A DNA stretch of 64,000 bases from the NCBI GenBank assembly GCA_032622095.1, contig CP136067.1, positions 62,446,893-62,510,892 of the forward strand, written 5' to 3'. This DNA comes from Siphonodentalium dalli (Eukaryota > Mollusca > Scaphopoda > Gadilida > Siphonodentaliidae). The position numbers and the translations under genes are program-made. Below are positions 12,365-24,990 of the stretch, one piece after another. Below the pieces are notes generated by a model that did no database searches, was not told the origin of the DNA, and saw only the letters and a list, made by a program, of their open reading frames with translations. The stretch's first letter is position 1; every line of letters begins with the position of its first letter.

Positions 12365-14836
12365 TAGCTCAACTTACTTGTAAGTTTGAGCTATTGCCAT
12401 GGTTTGGCGTCCGTGTGTTCGTGTGTCCGTGTGTCTGTCAACAATTTCCTTTGGCGCGGGCTACAGGTTGTACCTTTGGTCTGATCTTCATGAAATTTGT
12501 CATGAATGTTGACATTGACATGTAGATGGGAACGAGTCATTTTTGGGTCATTCGGCCAAAAAACATGGCCGCTGGCAGCCATCTTGGATTTCAAGATTCA
12601 ATCCATTGGCGCGGCCTACAGGTCGTACTGTTCGTCTGATCATCATGAAATTTGTCATGGATGTTAATATTGACATGTAGATGGGAACGAGTCATTTTGG
12701 GGTTGTTCGGCCAATAAACATGGCCACCAGCAGCCATCTTGGATTTTACTCTTTGCATGACTAAATCCTTTGGCGCGGGCTACAGGTCGTAGCTTCGATC
12801 GGAACATCATGAAATTGGTCATGGATGTTAACAATGACATGTAGATGGGAACGAGTGATTTTGGGGTCGTTCGGCCGAAAAACATGGCCGCCAGCAGCCA
12901 TCTTGGATTTTACTCTTTGCATGACTAAATCCTTTGGCGCGGGCTACAGGTTGTACCTTTGGTCTAATCTTTATGAAATTTGTCATGAATGTTGACATTG
13001 ACATGTAGATGGGAACGAATCAATGTGGGGTCATTCGGCCAAAAAACATGGCCGCTGGTGGCCATCTTAGATTTCAAAATTCAATCCATTGGCGCGGGCT
13101 ACAAGTCGTACTGTTCGTCTGATCATCATGAAATTTGTCATGGATGTTAATATTGACATGTAGATGGGAACGAGTCATTTTGGGGTTGTTCGGCCAATAA
13201 ACATGGCCACCAGCAGCCATCTTGGATTTTACTCTTTGCATGACTAAATCCTTTGGCGCGGGCTACAGGTCGTAGCTTCGATCGGAACATCATGAAATTG
13301 GTCATGGATGTTAACAATGACATGTAGATGGGAACGAGTGATTTTGGGGTCGTTCGGCCGAAAAACATGGCCGCCAGCAGCCATCTTGGATTTTACTCTT
13401 TGCATGACTAAATCCTTTGGCCCGGGCTACAGGTCGTACCTTTGGTCTGATCTTTATGAAATTTGTCATGAATGTTGACATTGACATGTAGATGGGAACG
13501 AGTCATTTTGGGGTCATTCTGCCAAAAAACATGGCCGCTCGCAGCCATCTTGGATTTCAAGATTCAATCCATTGGCGCGGGCTACAGGTCGTACTGTTCG
13601 TCTGATCATCATGAAATTTGTCATTGATGTTAATAATGACATGTAGATGGGAACGAGTGATTTTGGGGTCGTTCGGCCAAAAAACATGGCTGCCAGCAGC
13701 CATCTTGGATTTTACTCTTTGCATGACTAAATCCTTTGGCGCGGGCTACAGGTTGTTGTGTTGGTCGGAAGTTTATGAAATTTGTCATGGATGTTAACAC
13801 TGACATGTAGATGGGAACGAGTGATTTTGGAGTCGTTCGGCCAAAAAACATGGCCGCCAGCAGCCATCTTGGATTTTACTCTTTGCATGACTAAATCCTT
13901 TGGCGCGGGCTATAGGTTGCCTTTGGTCTAATCTTTATAAAATTTGTCATGAACGTTGACATTGACATGTAAATGGGAACGAATCATTGTCGGGTCATTC
14001 GGCCAAAAAACATGGCTGCTGGCGGCCATCTTGGATTTCAAAATTCAATCCATTGGCGCGGGCTACAGGTCGTACTGTTCGTCTGATCATCATGAAATTT
14101 GTCATGAATGATAACAATGACATGTAGATGGGATCGAGTCGTTTTGGGGTCATTTGGTCAAAAAACATGGCCGCCAGCAGCCATCTTGGATTTTACTCTT
14201 TGCATGACTAAATCCTTTGGTGCGGGCTACAGGTCGTAGCTTTGGTCAAATGGTCATGAAATTTGTCATTAATTATAACAATGACATGTAGATGGGAACG
14301 AGTCGTTTTGGGGTCATTCGGTCAAAAAACATTGCCACCAGCATTTTACTTTTTGCATGACTAAATCCTTTGGCGTGGGCTACAGGTCATACCTTTGGTC
14401 TGATATTTATTAAATTTGTCATGAATGTTGACATTGACATGTAGATGGGAACGAATCATTGTGGGGTCATTCGGCCAAAAAACATGGCTGCCAGCGGCCA
14501 TCTTGGATTTCAAAATTCAATCCATTGGCGCGGTCTACAGGTCGTACTGTTCGTCTGATCATCATGAAATTTGTATGTCGTAGCTTTGGTCAGATCTTCA
14601 TAAAATTTGTCATGGATGTTAACAATTATACGTAGATGGGAACGAGTTCTTTTGGGGTCAATTGGCCAAAAAAAATGGCCACCAGCAGCCATCTTGTATT
14701 TTACTCTTTGCATCACTAAATCCTTTGGCGCATGTTAGACATTTCAATTAGCACCTTTCCTATTCCTCCATTTACTGTCAACCATTAAATTATTCCCCTA
14801 CCTAAGTTGAGCTACAGTGTCATTGACACTTTCATT
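12365..14836 (-). mobile_element. Tandem-unit element A, copy 2 (~14 units)
   Basis: The organisation and both ends match copy 1 at 2430-4899. The hairpin TAGCTCAACTTAC-TT-GTAAGTTTGAGCTA lies at 12365-12393, and the palindrome AGTGTCATTGACACT lies at 14816-14830. Within the array a ~480-bp block is repeated almost exactly (12660-12890 against 13145-13370), showing recent unit exchange. Preceding sequence differs from copy 1, so this is a dispersed element rather than a segmental duplication. Confidence 0.88.
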
Positions 14837-16213
14837 TAGAGATATGATGATCATACCTCACTAATATGAGACTTATATTCAATTCTGTTGATATAATCGG
14901 ATACACACATTATATTTAACACATTTTTATATAATTAAAACTTTAGAATTGGTATAGTATAACAAGACAGTCAATGACTGTGGGGTCACTCACCAGACTG
15001 CAAAGACTGATAAGACTGGGGACCACAACAGTCAGAACTTTTCATAATCACTTTAAAAGAAATAGCTCTAAACAGGATATGCGGTAAGAGAGACTTCACA
15101 TATGTAGATTGGTGAAAATCCACCTTGAAATTACCAACTGTACACTACTGTACACCCCCTCCTCCTCCAGCTCAACAAGTCCCCTCCGACCGGGCTACAG
15201 ACTCCCAAGTCTTGGTTGGAATTTCAGAACTGACACCTCAAACTTTCTCAATTGTTGGAAATTTCAAATCTCACAAGCGCCTTTTTCTAAAACCATTTAG
15301 ACATGTTTGAAGCCCAATTATCCATAGACCCAAAACACAATACATGTATGTCAGATTAATCAGTCAGGTGGTTCCAAGGTAAATGTTTTAATGAATTTGG
15401 TATTTCAATGATGTTATTAGACACAAAAGTGTTAATTCCCCATAGCCCCGCCATTTCTTGACAGGTTGACCTCATTTTAACAAATCTGAATCTCAGTCAC
15501 TAAAGGATCCTCCTGATTCCTCCATACTATATGTAAGCTAAATAGTCCAACCTCTCTTGAGAAGACATTTTAAGACTTACTACAGAGACATATAGTTATG
15601 TCCCTGGTCCCACCCTATTTAACCTGGTGACCCCATCTGAATAAATTTGAATCACAGACACCAAAGAACCCTTCATACATATGATAAATATCAGTAAAAT
15701 AGACCTGATGGTCCTTGTGAAGGAAGCATATTAAGAGGGAAACTGTCCTTCGTTTGGCCCCTATTTGACCAGGTGACCCATTTAAAAAAATCTGAATTGC
15801 AGTCAAGGAAGAACATTCCATGCTAAATAAGCCAACTAGTTCTTGCGAACATATTTTAAGAATTACTATGTAGTGAAATAGTTAAGTCTCTCGCACTGCC
15901 CTTATTTGACTTTGTGATCCCATTTTCACAAATATGTCACCCAAGGTAATTTCATACCAAATATAAGCAAAATAGGCCATTTGATTCTTGCATAGAAGAA
16001 ACATCATGAATTACTATGGAGAGAAAGAGTAATGTAGCTGGCCTTGCACCTACTTGACCTGGTGACACTGATTGAACAAATCTGAATCACAATCACCAAA
16101 GGAGCAAGCCTGCAAATAGTGTGCCTATTCCTACATTGTAGTGCCTGGCCTCAAGCAACACAATGTATTATACAATCAAGCCTTGAAATAGTGTGATAGT
16201 GTGTCTGTCATTT

Positions 16214-16307
16214 GCAGAATGAGGTCCCCCAGAGGGTGACTTTAGTGACGCTATCCTGCACAATGGGCTAGCATCACTAAATTCACCCTCTGGGGACCTC
16301 ATTCTGC
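16214..16307. mobile_element. GAATGAGG foldback hairpin, copy 1
   Basis: A ~94-bp near-palindrome running from GCAGAATGAGGTCCCC to its complement GGGGACCTCATTCTGC. The inner arms contain GAGGGTGA.TTTAGTGA and TAGCATCACTAAATTCACCC. Sister copies are at 16467, 37344, 37635, 58961 and 59237. Confidence 0.88.
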
Positions 16308-16466
16308 TCATTCCCCAGTTGAAGTTGATGTTCACCCATTGGGCACCTCAATTATGAATTTTATCTGCTGCAAATTAGGGGATATAGAAACTTCCTAGAA
16401 GGGAAATGTAACTAACAACAATGTTAATTTGATACTATAGATAGTTCCCAGAAGATGAGGCCTAAA

Positions 16467-16556
16467 CAGAATGAGGTCTCCAGCGGATGAATTTGGTGAT
16501 GCTAGCCCACTGTAGGATAGCATCACTAAATTCACCCTCTGGAGACCTCATTCTGC
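16467..16556. mobile_element. GAATGAGG foldback hairpin, copy 2
   Basis: CAGAATGAGGTCTCCAGCGG pairs with CTCTGGAGACCTCATTCTG. The same loop motif as copy 1 is present (GATGCTAGC...GATAGCATCAC). Confidence 0.86.
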
Positions 16557-17084
16557 AATTGACAGTTGCCCTGTTGAACAATACAATAGGGAATTAATTA
16601 CTTCTAGCAGATCTCCAGGGAATGTTTATAAAATGTCAGATTTCACTTGATTATATCAGTGATGTATATATCATTTACCTTCATGATTATATGTAGGCAT
16701 ACCACACATACAGTTAGAGCCAAAGTAAATGCCTCTTATTAATGATTCTCTGACCTCATTCTGCAAATGTCAGACACACTAAATTCAGGCAGTTTGTTTA
16801 AAATTGCTAGTGCTAGCAGTATGTTTATACAAGCTGTCAGTAACATATTATTCTAATCTAGATTAATGACCTGTGTTTCTGTCTCTCCACAAAGAGATAC
16901 CTGCAACTTTAATAGAACAGGTATTAAGATTGGGAGCTGGAAATGATATCCGTTGGAAGGGATGTTGGTTGGGTGCAGGGTGGGGGTGGGCCATGCGGGA
17001 GGGGGGATGGGTAATGGAATATTTCTGTAATTTCTGCAGATGTTATAATGGTGTCACTTTTTTCAAATTTTATAAAATGATTAA

Positions 17085-17527
17085 AAAATAAAAAAAATTG
17101 TTTGTTAAATTGAGTATGGTGAAAATTCCAAAAATATAAATTAAATGTTTTTTTTTTTAAAGTTATGTCACTGGCTCCGCCCACATTCGACCCAGTGACC
17201 TCATTTGAACAAATCTGAATAACAGTCCCCCAAGGACCCTTTGTACCAAATATGAACCCATTCGGCCCAATGAAATTTTAGAAGAAGTCATTGTAAGAAT
17301 TACAGAGTTATGGCCCTGACTTCGCAACTATTTGACCCAGTGTCCTCATTTGAACAAATCTGAATGAGAGTCACCTAGGGAACATCCACACCAAATATGA
17401 ACCAATTCGGTCTGACGGTTCCAGAGGAGAAGATGTTCAAAGAATTGTTGACGGATGGACGGTACGATGGACGAGGAGTGATGACTATAGCTCCACCGGA
17501 GACTTCGTCTCAGGTGAGCTAAAAACT
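17085..17527 (+). mobile_element. Element C with intact terminal hairpin
   Basis: It carries GTTAAATTGAGTATGG near its start, then ATGTCACTGGCTCCGCC, two units with 'CATTTGAACAAATCTGAAT' and 'CACCAAATATGAACC', then GGATGGACGGTACGATGGAC. It ends in a compound hairpin at 17488-17521: TAGCTCCACC-GGAGAC-TTC-GTCTC-AGGTGAGCTA, followed by AAAA. Confidence 0.84.
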
Positions 17528-18364
17528 GTAAGTTTGGAGAAATTGTCCTAAAACTCCATTCAAATGCCGAAATAAGTAGAATGGTCTTGTCCTATGATAT
17601 ATATCTAATATATTTAACCCATTCGGGTCGGTAAAATAGTCAATAATGTATTATGAAGACTTTGACTGTTTTAAAAATATATAGGTGTGAATTACATAAT
17701 TTACCGAAATCAACCCTTAAACTGACAGTAATTTACAACAAGATACTAAGTAATGACTGTTTGCAAGTAATATGGAGGTTAACTAAAATTATTCCAAAGT
17801 TTAAGACTAAAAATAGCAAAAAAAATAGAAAACATTTTGAGCTGCAGAAAAAATTGCTTTTGGCTCCCCTTGATCACCCACCCACACCCGTCATACATGC
17901 CTGGAATAAACTCTTTTTGACACCCCCCCCCCCCCCCGCTCTATACTAAATTAAATACTCATTGATGAGTAGTTATCCCTTAGAAATTTTCATATAATAA
18001 GTTCAACAAATGACCATATGTAGTTATTCACCAAATTATATTGTTTGTACCATGAATTGTTCTCACAATTCAGCCGAAAAGAATAGCTATGTGGTCCATA
18101 CAAGTTACATTATGACATCGACAATTTTGAGGTCCCGATTCGTAATATCTACACGAACAATGTGGCTGACACTCATCATCTCTGCCACACACATTAATGA
18201 CGACACAGGTTACAGGATGAAACTGTATTGACCAATCAGATGACAAGAGTGCAAATGATTGGGCTGAATCAATCATCTGACAGAAGACAACCATACAGAC
18301 CAATCAAGTCACAGAATACATATATATATACCAATGAACTAAATATCACAGATCACAACCGAAG
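17528..18364 (-). other. 3' flank / probable 3' UTR of the INO80D-like gene
   Basis: This non-repetitive stretch follows the stop codon on the minus strand. It contains a run of C's (about 17922-17937 on the plus strand) and a TA-rich run near 18320-18330. I see no convincing polyadenylation hexamer on the minus strand and no other gene. Confidence 0.4.
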
Positions 18365-19290
18365 CTAGGAACCATTTGAGGAAGCTGTGTAGGGAGGTAA
18401 TGTACTGAGTCGTTGTCCAGAAACAATGGCTTGTGTTGATCCAGACAGGATAGTCACAGGTGTCATTGTTTGAACAGGAAGCTGCACAGGTGTGTTTGAT
18501 CTGCTCTCAGAGCATCCATAATTTGTAGAATGAGACAGCAGTTTTGTTCCAGACAAATGACTGCTCTGTATTCTCAGGTCTTGGTCCACTGGAAAACCAT
18601 TTTGATAACTTGAGTTCAGACATGAAGTTGTTGGCAGAAAAGTTCTGAGTTGAGTTCCAGAGGTCTGATTGAACACACCCGATGTTCCGGGCAAATTGTA
18701 TGAGATAGTTCTTTGTTCTTTAGCTAAGATGTCTGACTGTATTTGATGATGATTATGATGAAGTGACTGACCATCAGACTGTAACTGACGATGAGGCAAT
18801 GACTGGCGAATGAATGACGGTGACACAGAATTACTAACACATGTTAATCCACTCCGACAAGTATTTGCGTGAGACGAAGAACACAATATTGATGTGTCAG
18901 TTGACACAAATGGAGAATTTGACTGGTTTGTTTCCAGAATAACTGAATTGGCAAGACTGTTTGGCACTGAACATACGTTTCTAAGCTTAACATCTTCTGC
19001 ATCTGTCGGTAGTAAAGAGGTTGGTAGAACCCGGTCCATATTTGAGGGCAGGGCTGATGCAGCTAAACTCTGAGCGATAGCATTGATGCTTTCTGAGTTC
19101 AATTCAATGTTGCTGCCCTGCAGGTTCTGAAGCGTTTCAGCAATTTGCTTGAAATCGTCGTCGGATATTTCATAGTTTTTCTGATGTTTATTTATGTAGT
19201 CATATTGATCTTTGATATCACGAGAAGCCACATTGAGAGCATGCTCCAATAAATCTGCCTCTTCATTGGTAACAAATTCTGCGCTTTTAC
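18365..19290 (-). CDS. INO80D: INO80D-like terminal exon, Ser/Thr/Gln-rich C-terminal tail
   Basis: The acceptor is TTTTCTTTTCCAG before 19290 and a TAG stop lies at 18365-18367. The exon gives 307 residues plus the stop. It starts by finishing 'TGK', then NEEADLLEHALNVASRDIK, which corresponds to the 'TTEEAEELERAL' block of vertebrate INO80D. The remainder is low-complexity and rich in Ser, Thr, Gln, Asn and Leu, as in the long disordered C-terminal tail of the family. I chose 19290 as the exon start because the upstream bases fit a polypyrimidine tract plus AG and restore frame with exon 24696-24803. No clear AATAAA signal was found within the next ~450 bases on this strand. Confidence 0.92.
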
Positions 19291-19858
19291 CTGGAAAAGA
19301 AAACAAAATATTGAAGCATTCTCATGATGCAAAATATTTCACTTACCGGTAATGTAATAAATCCAACGTCTCTCAGTTGGACATACTTTAAACCAATCCT
19401 GAGCAGCAGTTCATATACATTTTAATAAATGTAACTTTTTTAAAGATATAACTTTTAATTTGTTAAAAATATTAGCAGTAATGGATTTGAGTATATGAGG
19501 CCACCAAGTATTCCACTCAAGATACCTCATTAAATTAATATTCCAATGTTCCCAATTGTTTTGAAATTGGTATCTTTGGGGCACTGATGTCTTTGATAGA
19601 GATAGGTAGAAAAACGCCAATAATTGAGATAAAGGGGTCGTCATGACAACCAAACAACAGCTCATTATTGGATTTATTATTAATCTTTGGAAGTTAAAGA
19701 TGCACGGGCTGGTAATGTTTGAAATATTTATTTCAAGATTGAAAAGCCCATATAAGCACAATTTGGACATGTGGTTTTCACATCATGAAACTTGTTGACA
19801 TAACAAAAGTGTAATCAAATTAATTGTAAGTCGAAGAAAACAGGCGGCGCATCTTCAC

Positions 19859-20614
19859 GCTGGTCATCCTATAAACTGCGGGCATCAGTAAACTTCACAT
19901 TGGGCTATAACACTTACAGTTTTCCATACCAGGGCTAGTGTAATTAGTTAAAAGTAGTAAATTTCAAAGTTATACAAACCAATGGAACACGTATATGATG
20001 GGCAATGCCTATTTATACTGTGACAGTAGCTTAGAGAAAATTTAGATATCAATGCCTGAGATAAACACTTGTAATCTTAGTCGAGCGCATTCAGAATTTC
20101 AGGATAAATTTCAGTTTCATTCAGCATAACTTTCACTACTCGAGAAATTGTTTTAAAACATGAAGCTATTTATATGGGACAATCATTCATTGATGTGTTT
20201 TCATACGAAGAACCCCAATTCCATATCCAGTAACCTGATTAAAGTCATCTCTCCAAACAACGATACAGTGGAACAGAATGTGGGAACATGGAAACCTTGA
20301 CACAGGCAAAAATCGTGCTCATGTTGTGGTTTACTCTGACACCATGGAGTGTCACATGCAATTGTCAATATTTTCCCAATTAAATGCAGCAAATTTTAAA
20401 GGTGAAAGTAGAATAAGCATTCATAAAATATCTATTTGTAGATATTTGGTTGAAGCTAGGTTCATCAAGCACCTCGTGGATCTGGAGGTGTGCCCGAAGA
20501 AAAACAATTAATAACAAAGTTTCCCTCAAAACAAACTCACATGTAGTCTGCGCTCGTGCCATTAACACGGTTTAAGCAATATTTGCCCGTAGTGCGGTTT
20601 ATAGGATGACCAGC
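19859..20614. mobile_element. TIR element (~0.76 kb, non-autonomous)
   Basis: GCTGGTCATCCTATAAAC at 19859 recurs inverted at 20614, where the complementary strand reads GCTGGTCATCCTATAAACCG. Both are followed inward by GGGC-containing sequence. The interior has no coding capacity. I could not identify a clear target duplication, so the superfamily is unassigned. Confidence 0.7.
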
Positions 20615-20654
20615 ATAATCTTATGATACCAAACAAGAGCTATGCTGGGCGTGC

Positions 20655-21500
20655 AAAATACGCCCTCTCTGGGGAAAATTGGCGGACGGAACTCAAATTT
20701 GAACTTGACCTGTGTTTTGGTGGGAGAAAGTAATATACCAAATTATCATTGAATCCGATAAGCTCTAGTAAAGTTATCATCCGGACAACAAATTTCAGGG
20801 ATTTTCTAAGTCAAATTACGTCAAATAAGGGGCATAACTCCGGTGAAAATTGGCGGACGGAACCCAAATTCGAACTTGAGCTGTCTTTTCTCCTAATAAA
20901 CCCACATACCAAATTTGATTGAAATCGGTTCACTCTAACTAAAGTTATCATCCGGACAACAAATTTCAGGGATTTTCTAAGTCAAATTACGTAAAAAAAG
21001 GGGCCATAACTCTCGTAAAAATTATCGGATTAAAACGAAATTCAGACTTGAGTTGTATTTCGATATATGTAATCCACAAAAATCGAGTTATCATCCGGAA
21101 ACCAAAAAACATAAGAAAAACTGAATTTTCTGAGTCGAAAAAGGGGCATAACTCTGCCAAAAATGGTCGGACAGAACCCAAGTTCGAACTTGACCTGTGT
21201 TTTGGTGGGAGAAAGTAATATACCAAATTTGGATTCATTCCGATAAACTATACTAAAGTTATCATCCAGACAACAAATTTCAAGGATTTTCTAAGTCAAA
21301 AAACGTCAAATAAGGGGCATAACTCCGGTGAAAATTGGCGGGCGGAACCCAAATTCGAACTTGAACTTACTTTTCGGCTAATAAACCCACATACCAAATT
21401 TTATTAAATTTGGTTCACTCTAACTAAAGTTATCATCCGGAAACCAGGTTAACGGATGCCCGGACGGACGGACGGACCAATACTATAATACGGCCGTTTT
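20655..21500 (+). mobile_element. Tandem-unit repeat D, copy 2
   Basis: About five ~155-bp units with GGGGCATAACTCCGGTGAAA, ATTCGAACTTGA, CATACCAAATTTGATTGAAA and AAAGTTATCATCCGGACAAC. The last unit leads to CCCGGACGGACGGACGGACC and then a CGGCCG-centred end followed by a T-run. It lies in the final intron of the INO80D-like gene. Confidence 0.82.
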
Positions 21501-21714
21501 TTTCAAATGGGCGTATAAAAATGACTCTAAGTGATCAATTACTGGTTGAACTCTTACTCAGTATCCCAGACTGAGTGAGTAATTGAACAAGTTACTTCAG
21601 TTCTATGAACATTGGTGGGCAACTACTCAGTTCTGTGAAAAATGTATCCGTCAGCATCGTCACTTTTATGAATAACTCGGTGACTTTTAAATAATAATAA
21701 TAATAAACAAGAGG

Positions 21715-22380
21715 TGGCATCAGAGATGCTGTGTCTCGTTTTCGGTGGCTACCGCCAATTGGTGTGCATCAGTATCGGTAGACTAATTAATAGGTAAAAT
21801 CGAAAAATGACTAATTAAGGACCATAACTCCATCAAATTTTATCGGGCCAGGCTGGTTTTCGAACTCGTCCGAAATATTCTTGGCAAGTATGTCTATTCC
21901 AAATTTTAAACAAATCGGAGGACGTTTGTTGAAGTTATCGCGCTAACGAGCTAAAAATTCACGAAAAATGACTAATTAAGGGCCATAACTCGATCAAATT
22001 TTATCGGACCAGGCCGGTTTTCGAACTCGACCGAGATATTCTTGGGAGACACCTATATACCAAATTTCAATCAAATCGGATAACGTTTGTTGAAGTTATC
22101 GCGCCAACGAGCTGAAAATTCGTGAAAAATGACTAATTAAGGGCCATAACTCTATCAAATTTTATCGGACGAGTCCGGTTTTCGAACTCATCCGAGATAT
22201 TCTTGGGAGACACCTATATACCAAATTTCAATCAAATCGGATAACGTTTGTTGAAGTTATCGCGCTAACGAGCTGAAAATTCGTGAAAAATGACTAATTA
22301 AGGGCCATAACTCTATCAAATTTTATAGGACGAGGCCGGTTTTCGAACTCATCCGAGATATTCTTGGGAGACACCTATAT
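21715..22380 (+). repeat. Tandem-unit repeat D-prime, left part (interrupted)
   Basis: About four units of ~173 bp with 'AAAAATGACTAATTAAGG', CCATAACTC, 'TTTTATCGGACCAGGCCGGT', GAGATATTCTTGGGAGACAC and 'GTTGAAGTTATCGCGC'. The array stops in the middle of a unit at 22380 (CACCTATAT) and resumes at 23116 with ACCAAATTTCAATCAAATCG. Confidence 0.85.
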
Positions 22381-23112
22381 CTCTTTCGCTGCCACCCCGC
22401 CACACGGACATACTCCCCAGTGCCAAGCATTCTGGGTGTAAATACAAGTATTTTATGTATATGTGGGTAATGCAATGACTATTGGGTAATTATCGGTGTA
22501 TTTAGTTGAAACTTCACATGTGGGTATATATGACAATGACCTATCACCTGCCCCGACGTGGAGACCCATTCAAGGTCATAGGGTCACGTGTCATTGGCGG
22601 CCATCTTGGGTTTGCTTTAATTTATGTTTTTCGGTAATTTTTTTCAATTCATATATGATTAAATGTTTGTTTTTTGTTCTAGTGTTCTATCCCATTAATT
22701 AATGCTTCACCAGTTAATCACATTCCGGCTACTATTCCGTATTTTTCACCGACCTCATTCCGACAGTATTTTTGGACGCTAAACTGATCAGCAGAAAGGA
22801 GGACGCCAATTCAATTATGCTGTTTATTTTCCACTCATATATCGCATCCCACCAAAAGTTAATTTGGCAATGGTATATTCTGGCTCGGACTGTACTCATA
22901 GAACTTCAGGAGTAGCATGACTTTGACTGACCTTTCTTCTAAATTGTCAGCGCACACCAGCACTCTACATAAAAAATAAATGAACCCCCATTGTGATGCA
23001 ACAAAACAATATAATTACGACCCGTAAACCAGTTGAACCTCCGAACTCGCATAAATGCGTATTTGGCAGCGACTGGGTAACTCGCATTTATGCGAGCTTG
23101 GCATCGAAAGAG
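22381..23112. mobile_element. Harbinger-like MITE 1 (CTCTTTCGCTGCCA ends)
   Basis: The insertion splits a unit of repeat D-prime. The terminal inverted repeats are CTCTTTCGCTGCCA at the left and TGGCATCGAAAGAG at the right. Flanks are TAT on the left and TTA on the right. A sister element at 38320-39490 has a clean TTA duplication. A 3-bp TWA target with short TIRs fits PIF/Harbinger MITEs. Subterminal CGCATAAATGCG and CGCATTTATGCG palindromes are present. Confidence 0.82.
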
Positions 23113-23400
23113 TTAAACCAAATTTCAATCAAATCGGATAACGTTTGTTGAAGTTATCGCGCTAACGAGCTGAAAATTCAAAGGGCCATAACTCTGTAAT
23201 AAATGTGCGGACGAACGCGATTTTCTGTCTGCAGCTTACAAGCATGGATATGTACTCACACACCAATTTTTTAATCCGTCAATAAACGGTTGAGTTATAA
23301 GCAAAACACGTCGCCCGCCCGCCCACCCGGCCCGTCCGCCGCCCACCGTCCCTCATCAAACTATAAGTCGAGTTTTGGAAAAAAACTTGACTAAAAACTA
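23113..23400 (+). repeat. Tandem-unit repeat D-prime, right part with terminal hairpin
   Basis: The interrupted array resumes here and ends in a CCGCCC-rich tract (23310-23350). A hairpin follows in which AAGTCGAGTTTT pairs with AAAACTTGACT, ending in AAAA. The right edge repeats the plan of elements B and C. Confidence 0.72.
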
Positions 23401-23646
23401 TTTTGTGACTTTGTATGCTCTTTCCACTGAGATATAATAAAATAAAATTTGAAGTTGCGAATTATAATATAATTTGATGTCTGTTTACATGAATTAAAAT
23501 ATCTTCACTTCGAAACAAGAATTTAAAAATGGAATCTGTTCACTCAGGTTTTTATCAGGCCCAACTCCCCATGTGAATCGTCACAAAATCATCAAAACCA
23601 ATTGAATACTCTCCACTAAATGCCTGCCTCCTCACAAAATTAAATG

Positions 23647-23965
23647 AAACTAGAGGTGTGACTGTCCCAGTGGGACTAAGAATACACCCCCCGTGTTTTT
23701 AAAATACTAAGATGTTTCACATGTCAGTAAACATTTAGTTAAAATAATAAAATAACAGTTGCCATTGCAGGTGCACAACCCTAATTCTAATCTTAAACCT
23801 ATTGACCGAAAAATGTAGGAATTAAAGCTCGGACAAAATTATGCATGTCGAAAAAGGGGAATAACTCCACCAAAAAAAAGTCGGACAGACATCATAATTA
23901 AAAAACATTGACCTAAAAATGTAGGAATAAAAGCTCGGACAAAATTATGCATGTTGCAAACAAAT
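23647..23965 (+). repeat. Dispersed repeat H, copy 2
   Basis: It begins CTAGAGGTGTGACTGT and later carries ACCGAAAAATGTAGGAAT and GCTCGGACAAAATTATGCAT twice. It matches 1902-2080. Confidence 0.75.
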
Positions 23966-23979
23966 TTCTAAGTTGAACA

Positions 23980-24560
23980 AGAGCATCGCTAGGGCGTGGC
24001 AAAATACGCCCTTTAGCCATTTCGAATTGTACTATCGCAAAATAAGATAATACTTTGAGCTTACATTTGAAGAAAATCTGATATACATGTACCCCTAATT
24101 TCAATGCCAAAATGTGGTCAAATTCTAAGTCGAAAAATGGCCATAATTCATGTACAAAATAATTAGACAGAACCTATATTCAAACTTGGCCTGTAGTTTT
24201 AGCTGGGAAATACACATACCAACTTTGGTTCAGCTCAAATAATCAAAACTGGAGTTATCGGTCGGAAACCAAAATGTTATGAAATTGGTAAAATTCTAAG
24301 TTGAAAAAGGGCCGTAACTCATATAAAAATAACTGGACGGAACCCATATTCGAACTTGGCCTGTATCTTTAGCTGGGAAATACACATACCAACTTTGGTT
24401 CAGATCAAATAATCCAAACTGGAGTTATCGGTCGGAAACCAAAAATGTTAACAGACGGTCAAATTCTAAGTCGAAAAAGGGCCGTAACTCATGTAAAAAT
24501 AATTGGACGGAACCCATATTCGAACAAGCTGATTCCAGTATACCCCCCCATAACTTCGTT
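23980..24560 (+). repeat. Tandem-unit repeat D variant
   Basis: Three ~155-bp units with TTCTAAGTCGAAAAAGGGCC, 'GTAACTCAT', GGACGGAACCCATATTCGAA and 'GAGTTATCGGTCGGAAACCA'. It ends by a short GGGGGGTATA stretch in which TATACCCCCC and GGGGGGTATA are complementary. Confidence 0.7.
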
Positions 24561-24695
24561 GCGGGGGGTATAATTATGATAAATAAAACCAGCATCACTT
24601 AGGAAAAAAGTTCACTGAGTAACTGAACTATTTTCATATGGTTTAGACATATAACAGAAGTTCAACTTCTTGGATTTGTGAAAAAAATATCTCAC

Positions 24696-24803
24696 CTGTG
24701 AAGATATCAAATGTTTCATCAGGGATTTTATTAAACACATCCTGAAAGTCGTGGTCCTCAAGTAATCTGGAGGCTTGTTCTAGAGGGAGCACATCAATTT
24801 GCC
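24696..24803 (-). CDS. INO80D: INO80D-like exon: conserved acidic/hydrophobic block
   Basis: The acceptor is TTTTTCCTTACAG before 24803 and the donor is ACAG|GTGAGA at 24695. The exon is 108 nt, phase 1 to 1, 36 residues. It contains LPLEQASRLLEDHDFQDVF followed by NKIPDETFDIFTG. Vertebrate INO80D has a closely spaced block with a hydrophobic/acidic helix, 'DVL', 'LPDD..DF..FEGK', so this is one of the best aligned parts outside the Cys/His module. It is a likely interaction helix within the complex (inference). Confidence 0.9.
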
Positions 24804-24990
24804 CTGTAAGGAAAAAGCAAACAAATTCATCTGAATGTGCTCAGTGATTGAACACATCATACATTTCTATCCTATAATTATAAATACCTGTTAAGACACC
24901 CAATTTAAGAATTTAACACAGTAACATTGACCACTGAATAATAGAGTTGTCTTTCCTCCATTATGTTAGTAATTATACCCCGTTTTACAA

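Larger units (their letters stand above)
14957..16751 (+). repeat. 1.8-kb dispersed repeat G, copy 1
   Basis: It is nearly collinear with 36093-37876 at high identity, from ACAAGACAGTCAATGACTGT to GATTCTCTG. It contains a C-like internal section ('CACCAAAGGA', 'GAATTACTATG') and two GAATGAGG hairpins. Flanks differ on both sides, so the unit is mobile or was segmentally copied. Encoded frames are short. Confidence 0.85.

Noticed and set aside
18365-24803. NPAT as identity of the multi-exon gene
   Set aside because: The C-terminal exons alone suggested a faint likeness, but the Cys/His module at 52191-53233 and the PRKKTKP block are INO80D features.
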